DNA of 37,274 nt. Source: DATAEK01 sp036258055 (GTDB taxonomy: Bacteria > Acidobacteriota > Vicinamibacteria > Vicinamibacterales > 2-12-FULL-66-21). Location of the stretch: the NCBI GenBank assembly GCA_036258055.1, contig DATAEK010000032.1, positions 1 through 37,274 on the forward strand. The letters are read 5' to 3'. The notes under the pieces are model-generated. The model saw nothing but the letters and a program-made list of their open reading frames with translations, searched no databases and was not told the origin of the DNA. A program made the position numbers and the translations under genes. Positions 17,644 to 25,248 of this stretch are shown here, piece by piece (position 1 is the stretch's first letter; every line of letters starts with the position of its first letter).

Positions 17644-17672
17644 GAAGTAGCTCTGGCAGGAGCAATCGTCAA
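17644..17672 (-). promoter_or_regulatory. candidate promoter of the glucan/PTS operon
   Basis: Read on the minus strand, TTGACG (17672-17667) is followed after exactly 17 bases by TACTTC (17649-17644). The -35 box matches consensus at five of six positions; the -10 box is weak, which would fit a promoter needing derepression or activation. Transcription would begin close to the operator-like palindrome at 17619-17634. Confidence 0.4.
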
Positions 17673-17733
17673 GGAAAAAGAACCGACGCGGCAAGACTGG
17701 GACGCTCCTCCGGCTGGTCGCTCAGCACGCAGT

Positions 17734-18799
17734 ATGCCAGACTACGGCCCCATGCCGCGGTCGCGGTCACGCGAAGCACCCTTGGCGGCGCCCCGCGCCA
17801 CGTTACGCACGCTGGCGGACCATCTCGAACTCTCGCCGGCGTCGATCTCGCTCGTGCTCAACCGTGCGGCCGGAGCCCGCGCGATTCCCCGCGCGACGCA
17901 GGAGCGGATCCTCGAGGCCGCGCGCCGATTTCCACTACCGGCCCAACAACCTCGCGCGATCCCTGCGCCGGCGGCGGAGTTTCACGGTCGGCGTGATGGT
18001 TCCCGAGATCAGCGAGGGCTATGCCTCGCTCGTCATGAGCGGCATCGAGGACCGTCTGCTGCAGGACGGCTACCTCTACTTCATCACCAGTCATCGTCAT
18101 CGTGACGATCTCATCGATGAGTACCCGAAGTTGATGCTCGAGCGTTCCGTGGACGGGATCATCGCCGTCGATACGCCCTGCCGACACAAACTCAGCATCC
18201 CTGTCGTGTCGGTCTCTGGACACTCGAGGACCGCAGGCGTCACAAACATTACACTCGACCACGATCGCGCGGCGCGTGTGGCGCTCACGCATCTGTCGAA
18301 GCTCGGCCACCGCGCGATTGCGGTGATCAAGGGGCAGCCGTTCAGCTCAGACACGCTCGTTCGCTGGAACGCAATCCGGAAGGCCGCAGCCTCGCTTCGG
18401 CTCCGGATCGATTTGAAGCTTACCGTTCAGCTCGACGGCGACAGTCCGTGGCCCGATCTCGGTCAGGCCGCCGCTCGACAGCTCCTGGCGACCGGCCGCC
18501 CGTTCACCGCGCTCTTCTCATTCAATGACATCTCCGCGATTGGCGCGATCGGCGCCCTGCGCGAACACGGTCTCCGCGTCCCAGAGGACGTGTCCGTCAT
18601 CGGCTTCGATGACATCCAGAGTGCCGCGTACCAGAACCCCGGCCTCACGACCGTCCGACAGCCGCTTCGCGAGATGGGCGAGCTGGCCGCGCGCACGCTC
18701 GTCGCACGCATCGAATCGAACAACGGCAGTTCGTATCCGCGCGTCCTCAGAGTCCAGCCGGAGCTGATCGTCCGCGGCACGTCGGCGCGGCGCCGGTGA
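17734..18799 (+). pseudogene. LacI-family transcriptional regulator with a one-base frameshift
   Basis: Two overlapping frames together make one LacI-family repressor of about 354 residues. The first frame (from the ATG at 17734 or 17752) encodes the DNA-binding head: TLRTLADHLELSPASISLVLN, then ATQERILEAARRF. The family's next segment, HYRPNNLARSLRRRRSFTVGV, continues in the +1 frame, so one base is extra at about 17929-17933 (TTTCCAC where TTTCAC is expected). The second frame then gives the periplasmic-binding-protein-like effector domain (VPEISEGYASLVMSGIEDRL, SVDGIIAVDTP, PEDVSVIGFDDIQSA). Read as it stands, translation ends at a stop near 18105, giving a head domain without the effector domain. 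Whether this is a true mutation, ribosomal slipping (UUU-C permits a +1 shift) or an assembly error cannot be settled here. Its stop overlaps the MFS start. It is divergent from the operon it probably controls. Confidence 0.82.
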
Positions 18800-19929
18800 C
18801 CAGCCCCGTCTCTCGCACGGCCGCGGTCTGGCTTCTCAACGCGGGCTTCGTTGTTACCGGTATGGTCACGACGATGCTGGGCCCGCTTCTGCCATGGCTC
18901 TCGCTCAAGTGGGGCATATCGGATGCGGAGGCCGGGTCGCTCTTCACCGCGCAGTTCGCCGGTGCGCTCGTGGCTGGCGCGTCAAGCGGGCTGCTCGTCG
19001 AGAGATTCCGCGAAGGGTGGACCCTTGCCCTGGGTTTCGGGCTGATGGCTGGCGGCGTGCTGGCCCTGGGGATCGCGGGATTTGCGACCGCGGTCACAGG
19101 GGCGGCGATCGCCGGGCTGGGAATGGGCTGCGTGGTCCCGACGACGAACCTGCTGGCCGCGAGGCTCGAGCCGGAACGCGCCGCGGCGTCGTTGTCGCTC
19201 GTCAATCTCTCGTGGGGTCTTGGCGCGACGACGTGGCCACTGGTCGTCGGCGCGCTGAGTCCGGCTCCGAACGCGACGCTACCGGTACTCGCGGTACTCT
19301 GCGGTGTGACCGCCTTGGCCACCTTTGGCGTCACGCTCCCCCGAGTCGCGGAGCCCGACACGCGCAGCGGTCCTCGTCGTGCGCCCTTCGGACGTGCGGC
19401 CCTGTTCGGTTTCTCGCTTCTGATCTACACCGGCATCGAGACGTCACTGGGGGGCTGGATGCCTGAGCATGCGCGTCGGATGAGCGCCGGCGGCCCGGCC
19501 ATTCAGTGGGTCTCCGCGAGCATCGCGTTCTGGGGCGGGCTGACCGGCGGACGCGCGCTCGGGTCGACGCACCTCGAACGTCGCAGAGAAGATCGCGCCG
19601 CGCTTGCCGGTCTCGTGCTCGCCGCATGCTGCGTGGTCGGGCTCCTCGCGGCGACTCGGCCCGCAATGGTGACCGTCGCTGCGCTCGTAGGCGGGCTGGG
19701 GCTGTCGGTGGTGTTCCCGGTGACCGTTGCATCGATGACGCGCGAACTCCCAGGCAGGATTGCCGGCCCGCTCGTCGCGTTTGGAGGCATCGGTGGCGCG
19801 ACGATCCCGTGGCTCGTCGGCGTCCTGTCGTCCCGCGCAGATTCACTTGCTGTGGGGCTGGCCGCGTTGCTGATCGCGGACCTGATCCTTCTCGGGTTGC
19901 ACGTCGTGCGCATCCGGGCGGCGCCCTGA
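18796..19929 (+). CDS. MFS transporter
   Basis: This is an inner-membrane major-facilitator permease of 377 residues with about twelve hydrophobic segments, at the short end of the family. TM1 reads AAVWLLNAGFVVTGMVTTMLG. The loop between TM2 and TM3 is GLLVERFREGWTLALG, a variant of the MFS motif A, and the second half has the matching loop GGRALGSTHLERRRED. The arrangement resembles the FucP/sugar-type MFS group more than drug exporters, but no substrate residue can be named. The GTG start overlaps the stop of the LacI-family gene as GTGA, so its translation depends on ribosomes finishing that gene, which matters because the regulator is frameshifted. The coupling suggests the cargo is a sugar of the neighbouring regulon. 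Confidence 0.85.
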   Translation: MTSPVSRTAAVWLLNAGFVVTGMVTTMLGPLLPWLSLKWGISDAEAGSLFTAQFAGALVAGASSGLLVERFREGWTLALGFGLMAGGVLALGIAGFATAVTGAAIAGLGMGCVVPTTNLLAARLEPERAAASLSLVNLSWGLGATTWPLVVGALSPAPNATLPVLAVLCGVTALATFGVTLPRVAEPDTRSGPRRAPFGRAALFGFSLLIYTGIETSLGGWMPEHARRMSAGGPAIQWVSASIAFWGGLTGGRALGSTHLERRREDRAALAGLVLAACCVVGLLAATRPAMVTVAALVGGLGLSVVFPVTVASMTRELPGRIAGPLVAFGGIGGATIPWLVGVLSSRADSLAVGLAALLIADLILLGLHVVRIRAAP

Positions 19930-20021
19930 GCCCGTCAGCTCCTGTTGAACGCCGTCCCCGCGATCGGCCATTTTGAGGAGGGGCCGCGGCCCGGCCGTCT
20001 CGCGAACTCTTAATTCTTTCA

Positions 20022-20052
20022 TTGACAGGACGGAACGACGCGTTTACAGTGT
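20022..20052 (+). promoter_or_regulatory. promoter with BlaI-like ACA-n-TGT dyad at the -10 box
   Basis: TTGACA (20022-20027) is a perfect -35 box, and TACAGT follows after 17 bases (20045-20050). The -10 box overlaps ACAGTGT (20046-20052), which has the ACA/TGT half-sites around one central base that BlaI/MecI-type repressors recognise. The next gene encodes such a repressor, so autoregulation is likely. The promoter call is strong; the operator call is tentative because only the core of the dyad is conserved. Confidence 0.65.
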
Positions 20053-20072
20053 GCATGCTGAAATCTGAATTC

Positions 20073-20096
20073 GTTAAGAGGTTAAGAGGTTAAGAG
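20073..20096 (+). repeat. three perfect tandem copies of GTTAAGAG before the BlaI-type gene
   Basis: The octamer GTTAAGAG occurs three times without a gap in the 5' leader, ending eight bases before the ATG. The last AAGAG is well placed as a ribosome binding site, so the tract offers three tandem binding-site-like cores. Copy number could change by slippage and alter translation of the repressor. Confidence 0.75.
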
Positions 20097-20104
20097 ATCG
20101 ACCA

Positions 20105-20479
20105 ATGGCACGTAAAGCAACACCGACTCTGACCGATGCCGAGGCCCGGCTGATGGCCGTTTTGTGGGAGCGTGAGGCCGCCACAGTCGCCGACGTGCTG
20201 GCGGCCGTGCGAACCAAGCGCCCGCTCACCTACAGCACCGTGCAGACGATGATGCGGATTTTGGAGGAGAAAGGGTACGCGAAGCATGAGAAAGTAGGCC
20301 GCGCGTTCATTTACCGCGCGGTGATCGACGCGAAGCAGGCCCGTCGCCGGGCGCTCAAACACCTGGTGTCGCGTCTGTTCGACAACTCGCCGAGCCTGCT
20401 GGTTTTGAACGTGCTCGAGGACGAACAGATCGATCCGGCCGAGCTGAAGCAGCTCAAGAAGCTCATCGAGGATGCCTGA
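20105..20479 (+). CDS. BlaI/MecI/CopY-family transcriptional repressor
   Basis: This 124-residue winged-helix repressor has the family's normal length. The N-terminal winged helix is clear: LTDAEARLMAVLWEREAATVADV, then the recognition helix region RPLTYSTVQTMMRILEEKGY and the wing AKHEKVGRAFIYRAVI. The C-terminal dimerisation helices include LKHLVSRLFDNSPSLLVLNVL and end in LKQLKKLIED. In beta-lactam resistance systems such proteins are cleaved or released after signalling by an M56 membrane protease, and the next gene is one. Here no beta-lactamase gene is in view, so the regulated function is unknown; the M56 gene itself is a likely target. The stop lies 12 bases before the next start, indicating one operon. 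The promoter at 20022 carries a matching operator-like core. Confidence 0.93.
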   Translation: MARKATPTLTDAEARLMAVLWEREAATVADVLAAVRTKRPLTYSTVQTMMRILEEKGYAKHEKVGRAFIYRAVIDAKQARRRALKHLVSRLFDNSPSLLVLNVLEDEQIDPAELKQLKKLIEDA

Positions 20480-20491
20480 GAGGATGGTGAC

Positions 20492-21973
20492 GTGGACGCG
20501 TTGCTGAACTGGCTGTGGCAGGGAATCCTGCCGGCGCTTGCCCTGAGCGCGTTCGTCATGGTGTGCGGCCCCCGGTTGGCCGCCAACCTTCGATTCCGCC
20601 TGTGGTGGCTCGCGCTCGCTGCGATCCTGATCGCACCGGTCCTCACCATCTGGTTCGGCAGCTTCGAGATCGTTGACCGCGTCACGCCCGACGCGGCGGC
20701 ACCCGCGCCGATGCCGCTGCCAGAGGGGGCACAAGCCACGACGCCCATCGTGATCGCGCTCTGGGCCGCTGCGAGCCTGATCGCGATCATCCGCGTCGCC
20801 ATCTCGCTCGTTCGCGTGAGCCGGGCGAAGCGGGCGTGTTTGCCCTTCCCGGCCCGCCGCGAGCTCGCGCTTCGACATTGGAACGCCATTCGTGGGACTG
20901 ACAGTGCTCGACTGATGCTGTCGAACGACGTGCGATCGGCGGCCGTGCTCGGTGTCTGGTCACCGGTGATTGCGGTCAACCCGTTGCTCGCGAGGGCATT
21001 GGACGACGCGGAGCTCGATCAGATCGTCATGCACGAATGGGCGCACATCAAACGGCGCGACCACAGCCTCAACGCGATCGAGCGTCTGATCCTCGCGGTC
21101 TTCGGCGGACATCCGGCGATCTGGTGGGTCGGCCGTCAGCTTCGCCTGGAACGCGAGGCCGCCTGCGACGATCGCGTCGTCACGATCGTCGGCTCGAGGA
21201 AGCAGTATGCCGCGTGCCTGCTGAAGCTCGGGACGATCGCCGGGCCTCACGCTGAGCGGCTTCCCGCACCCGCGGCCCTCTCGACGCCGCAGCTCACTAC
21301 GCGCATTCATCGGTTGCTCGACGTACGGCGTCAGGAAACAAGCGGATTGCGGCTCGCCGGCTCGCTTGGTGCGGCGCTCGTCGTGTTGACGACGGCTACC
21401 GTGGCCAACATCGAGCTCGTCGGTCTCGCCCAACCGCTGATGGCGCCGGCCGCGACGGTGATCCCCGGTGTTGCTGCAGATTCGACGGGCACGGGAGGCG
21501 ACTCGAACGATACCGTCTCGTCGGCACCCCAGCCGAAGAACTCGCGGCCTCTCGAGTCAGGGCGCGCAGGTGCTAGCAGCGGACGTCGTCAGGCGATCGC
21601 CACTCCGTCCGTTCATTCGTCGTCGACGTTCGAGCAACGCCCTGATGCGAAACCGGGGCAATCCGCCACGCAGCCGGCGCCGACGTCCGCAGCCGGCTCT
21701 CAGGAGCAGCCGCGTGTTGCGAGCGTAGTGGCCGAACCGCTCACGCGCCTCGAGCTTGCGCGGAGCGTTTACTTTTCACCCGAGTTCCCGACCAGCGAGG
21801 CGAAGCAGGGCCAGCGTTCCCAGACGCCCTGGGGGGCGGCGGCAGACACCGGGGTCGCTGTGGGCCGCGGATCGCAGAAGGCCGCGGTTGCCACGGCAGG
21901 TTTCTTCACGCGCGTGAGCAAGTCGGTCGCCGGGGCTTTCGTACCCGGTGGTTCGAACAAACCCAAAGAGTAA
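20492..21973 (+). CDS. M56-family (BlaR1-like) membrane metalloprotease without a sensor domain
   Basis: This 493-residue inner-membrane zinc protease is the signalling partner of the BlaI-type repressor. TM segments are at about 8-27, 36-56, 84-108 and 287-305. The zinc site is HEWAH at 181-185, with the third ligand probably Glu222 in REAACDD, so the protease centre is intact. Classical BlaR1 ends in a penicillin-binding sensor; here residues after 310 are a low-complexity Ser/Thr/Gln/Pro tail of about 180 residues with no such domain and no S-x-x-K motif set in context. The signal perceived is therefore unknown. The start is a GTG with AGAGGA upstream. Similar sensor-less BlaI/M56 pairs are common in Acidobacteriota and related phyla, where they regulate targets other than beta-lactamase. 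Confidence 0.88.
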   Translation: MDALLNWLWQGILPALALSAFVMVCGPRLAANLRFRLWWLALAAILIAPVLTIWFGSFEIVDRVTPDAAAPAPMPLPEGAQATTPIVIALWAAASLIAIIRVAISLVRVSRAKRACLPFPARRELALRHWNAIRGTDSARLMLSNDVRSAAVLGVWSPVIAVNPLLARALDDAELDQIVMHEWAHIKRRDHSLNAIERLILAVFGGHPAIWWVGRQLRLEREAACDDRVVTIVGSRKQYAACLLKLGTIAGPHAERLPAPAALSTPQLTTRIHRLLDVRRQETSGLRLAGSLGAALVVLTTATVANIELVGLAQPLMAPAATVIPGVAADSTGTGGDSNDTVSSAPQPKNSRPLESGRAGASSGRRQAIATPSVHSSSTFEQRPDAKPGQSATQPAPTSAAGSQEQPRVASVVAEPLTRLELARSVYFSPEFPTSEAKQGQRSQTPWGAAADTGVAVGRGSQKAAVATAGFFTRVSKSVAGAFVPGGSNKPKE

Positions 21974-22078
21974 GCACTCAGGCGATCGACGATTTAGCGG
22001 GTTCCAGCACACGGGACGAACGGCCGGAGATCTGTCTGAGCGGTCGTCGTCTGCTCAGCTGCACAGAGTCACGAATCG

Positions 22079-23638
22079 ATGCGCATACACCTCGTCAACC
22101 CCAGCGACCTCTCGTTCGGCATATCGGTCATCACGCCGCGATGGATGTACGTGCTCGCCGCCGCGACGCCTCCCCGTTACGGCGATCCGTGCATCGTCGA
22201 CGAGACCCTCGATCCCTTCGATCCGTTGACCGTGAATGCAGGAGACGTGGTCGGAATCGGCATCCACACGTCGAACGCGCTGCGCGGCTACGCACTCGGA
22301 CGCCTCGCCCGCGAGCGGGGTGCGTTCGTCGTGTTCGGCGGCATACACGCCACGCTCTTTCCAGACGAAGCGCGAGAGCACGGACAGGCGCACGCTGTCG
22401 TCCGGGGCGACGGCGATCTGATCTGGGCGCGAGTGATCGACGACTGCGCAGCCGGGACCCCACAGGCGCAATACGAAGGAGGCCGCGTCGACGGGAGCTC
22501 TTTCATGCCCGCGCGCTGGGATCTCCTGCCCACCGACCGATACATGTGGGGATCGGTCCAGACGGTTCGCGGCTGTCCCAAGCACTGTTCGTTCTGCTCC
22601 GTCTGGCGCACCGATGGGCAGAAACCCCGCCAGCGCGGCGTCGACGACGTCGTTCAGGAGGTCGTCGCGCTGCGGCGGCTCGGTTTTCGCTTCATCCTGC
22701 TCGCCGACGACAACTTTTACCCGGTGACGCTCGATGATCTCGCGGCGGCGAAGCGGAAGAGCGATCCGGCACCCCTCGCCAACCTCACGGCCTTGCGCGA
22801 GGAGCGATTCGAGCTGATGGCAGCGCTCGAACGGCTGCCCGACGACGTCGTGTTCTACACGCAGATCACGATGGAGGCTGCCGAAGATCCCGAGTTCCTC
22901 AGGGCGATGCGACGCGCGCGCATTCGCGGGGCGCTGGTGGGGGTGGAATCGGTGACGCCCGAAGGGCTCAAGGCGGTCTTCAAGAACTTCAACGACGCCG
23001 GAGAGGCGCTCGTGAGCCGCCTGCAGGCGTTCAGACGTCACGACGTTCACGTTCTGGGGTCGTTCATCTTCGGGCTGCCGACCGACACTCCCGAGACGTT
23101 CCACGCGACCGTCGATCTCGCGCAACGGTCGGGCGTGTCCTTCGCGCAGTTCGTGATGTTGACGCCATTTCCCGGCACCGTGGACTTCACGAAATGGGAA
23201 CGCGACACAGCGAACGAAGCGTCCGTGGATGGCGTGCCGCTGTCACGTTATTGGCTGATCCCTCACTCCAGACGTCCGAAGGTCTACATCCCGCACCCGC
23301 TCATGTCGGCCGACGAGATCCGGCAGCGTACGCAAGGCACGTGGGATGCGTTCTACACGTTCGCGCGGATCTGGACGCGCTCGACCTGCGTTCGATCGCT
23401 GAAAGCCCGTGTGGCGTTCCTGCTGATCTCGAAGCTCTATCGCCAGATGTACGCGAACACCGGCATCTCGACTGACAGCGCCCGGGTCACGAGGTCGGCC
23501 GCACGCGCCCGGTGGATCGCGCGGTTCGCGCGACGCCTGTTCGTGACGACGCCGATGCCGGAGTTGAATGTCTCGACGAAGCCGGGGTCGAGAGTGCTGG
23601 AGGGTTCCAACGTTCTGGGCACTGGCATCGCGGGTTGA
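22079..23638 (+). CDS. radical SAM protein with N-terminal cobalamin-binding-like domain
   Basis: This 519-residue enzyme has the layout of class B radical SAM proteins. Residues 1-130 form a Rossmann-type B12-binding-like domain (VVGIGIHTSN, VVFGGIHATLFPDEA, AVVRGDGD), though without the DxHxxG cobalamin-histidine motif, as is usual in this class. The [4Fe-4S] cluster motif is CxxxCxxC at Cys166, Cys170 and Cys173 (RGCPKHCSFCSVW). TIM-barrel marks follow, including ILLADDNFY, then LVGVESVTPEGLKAV, and GSFIFGLPTDTPETF. The C-terminal 130 residues are basic and helical, possibly membrane-associated. Related proteins methylate or rearrange lipids, hopanoids and antibiotics; the substrate is unknown here. 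The stop directly abuts the stop of the convergent membrane gene with no base between. No clear ribosome binding site is visible. Confidence 0.88.
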   Translation: MRIHLVNPSDLSFGISVITPRWMYVLAAATPPRYGDPCIVDETLDPFDPLTVNAGDVVGIGIHTSNALRGYALGRLARERGAFVVFGGIHATLFPDEAREHGQAHAVVRGDGDLIWARVIDDCAAGTPQAQYEGGRVDGSSFMPARWDLLPTDRYMWGSVQTVRGCPKHCSFCSVWRTDGQKPRQRGVDDVVQEVVALRRLGFRFILLADDNFYPVTLDDLAAAKRKSDPAPLANLTALREERFELMAALERLPDDVVFYTQITMEAAEDPEFLRAMRRARIRGALVGVESVTPEGLKAVFKNFNDAGEALVSRLQAFRRHDVHVLGSFIFGLPTDTPETFHATVDLAQRSGVSFAQFVMLTPFPGTVDFTKWERDTANEASVDGVPLSRYWLIPHSRRPKVYIPHPLMSADEIRQRTQGTWDAFYTFARIWTRSTCVRSLKARVAFLLISKLYRQMYANTGISTDSARVTRSAARARWIARFARRLFVTTPMPELNVSTKPGSRVLEGSNVLGTGIAG

Positions 23639-25207
23639 TCAGTGTTTCTCCGTATCTCCTGGATTCCTGTTGGCTGCACGCCAGGCGTCACCGTAGAACA
23701 GTTCGAAGTTCTGCGGCGATGGCCCGCGTGACCAGCAGCGCGCGATCTGACTGTCACGCCAGTCCCACAAACGTTCGTGGCGTCGATCGACGTCCAGCGG
23801 ATCGATGTTCCACAGGTCGTTCGGGTACACGAACGCCCCCGTCGCTGAGACGATGACGGACCAGCAGAGCGCCGCTACCGCGAGCGCGCGCGTCCACGCG
23901 GGCATCGTCATCAGACGCGTAACTCCGAAGGCGGCGGCGGGAACCAGAAGCGGAAGCAAATCGAGGCAGTATCGCGGGCCGTAGGTGTGCCCGCCCCACC
24001 AGACGCTGTAAAGCGCGTAAAACAGAAATTGCGCGAGCGCACCCGCCGCACACACTCCAGCCGAAACGCCTGGTGAGGGCCGATCGTCCTTTCGCCGCAG
24101 CCCCAGCAACGAAACGAGGACGATGGGGCTGAACACGAGCAGACCGCGATTCGCGCTGATCAGGAGCCCAGTGGCGCCGACCGTCACGTTGTCGATGCTC
24201 GACGTGACGGCATGAATCCGTGGATGGACCTGTTCCAGGATCGGCATCGCCCCCAGCAAATTGCCGAACCATGCGTAGTTGAGAGCAAGCAGGATCGCCA
24301 TGCCGGCCAGCAGCGGAAGAACCCCTGCGATCCAGTTCCGCGGCTGCACGCGCCACATCACGGCAAGCGACAGCCACGCGATTTCCGGCGCAAGTTGCGG
24401 GCGTGACGCACCGGCGATGGCGAGAAGGACGCCGACGGAAAGTACGCGACGCGCCTCGTGAGGTTGCAGCGGGCCCGTTGCCAGCCAGACCGCGGCCATC
24501 AGCGCCGCCACCGCTGACTCGTGCTGCCAGAGCGTCTGGCTCGCCGTCGGCCAGAGCCCCGTGCCGAGCACGAACCCCACCGCGGTCAGCGCCGCGCCTC
24601 CGGTGCTCGTGATCCGTGCGGCCACGAGAAAGCAGAACAACCCGGCCGTGCTGATCAGCAGCGACGCCGTCAGCTTCGCGAGTATCGACGGCGCGCCCGG
24701 CGACTCGAGGTCGAGCAGGTGCAGTCTGCTGAGGACGAAGCCAACGGCTCCAGCTTCCAGTACTGGCACCGGCGAGTAGGCGTTGCGCCAGTGTCCATCC
24801 GGGGTGTGGACGAACGCGCTGCGTTCGCCGTAGAGCGGCTGTGCGCGGACCACGCGGTCGAGTGTCAGGGTGCCGTTGAGAGCAAGCTCCCGCGCGGCGA
24901 ACTTGCCGGGCTGCGTATCGAAGTTGCCGATCTCGCGACCGTTGGCGTTGAGCACGACGAAGAAACCGATCCACACGAAGACCGCGAGCCGCCGCCGTCG
25001 CGCGGTTGACGCCCGATCTCGCGAAATGGAAAAGGAACGATCCGCGACATCGACGGGGCTCGAGTCGAGAGTATTACCGGGTCGGTGCTCCGGATCGCCG
25101 GGGTCGGGAAGAGGATCTTGGTTGCGGACGGGTGATTCTACACCGTCACGGCACAGCGCGACGATGGACCACGTGCTAATCTTCCGTCCTCGACGGTCCT
25201 CGACCAT
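23639..25207 (-). CDS. polytopic membrane protein, glycosyltransferase (GT39/GT-C)-like
   Basis: This 522-residue inner-membrane protein has ten or more hydrophobic segments and resembles GT-C/mannosyltransferase-like proteins. After TM1 (LAVFVWIGFFVVLN) comes an extracytoplasmic loop with NFDTQPGKFAARELALNG, where the acidic residue sits as in other GT-C enzymes. Later marks are LWPTASQTLWQHESAVAALM and WGGHTYGPRYCLDLLPLLVP, the RY-x-L-x-LP type segment of the superfamily. The tail is soluble. I start at the ATG at 25207. The open frame continues another 21 codons, but that would overlap the divergent gene at 25249. About 60 hydrophilic residues precede TM1, so a later start is possible, but no ATG or GTG is available there. 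Donor and acceptor are unknown. Confidence 0.72.
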   Translation of the reverse strand: MVEDRRGRKISTWSIVALCRDGVESPVRNQDPLPDPGDPEHRPGNTLDSSPVDVADRSFSISRDRASTARRRRLAVFVWIGFFVVLNANGREIGNFDTQPGKFAARELALNGTLTLDRVVRAQPLYGERSAFVHTPDGHWRNAYSPVPVLEAGAVGFVLSRLHLLDLESPGAPSILAKLTASLLISTAGLFCFLVAARITSTGGAALTAVGFVLGTGLWPTASQTLWQHESAVAALMAAVWLATGPLQPHEARRVLSVGVLLAIAGASRPQLAPEIAWLSLAVMWRVQPRNWIAGVLPLLAGMAILLALNYAWFGNLLGAMPILEQVHPRIHAVTSSIDNVTVGATGLLISANRGLLVFSPIVLVSLLGLRRKDDRPSPGVSAGVCAAGALAQFLFYALYSVWWGGHTYGPRYCLDLLPLLVPAAAFGVTRLMTMPAWTRALAVAALCWSVIVSATGAFVYPNDLWNIDPLDVDRRHERLWDWRDSQIARCWSRGPSPQNFELFYGDAWRAANRNPGDTEKH

Positions 25208-25248
25208 GCGATCACCGAGGGCCACACGGGTTCGACCACGACCGACGC

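Noticed and set aside
17929..17933. Programmed +1 frameshift in the LacI-family gene
   Set aside because: UUU-C permits slipping but there is no stop codon, stalling element or known family precedent; mutation or assembly error is more likely, so it is reported only as an alternative.
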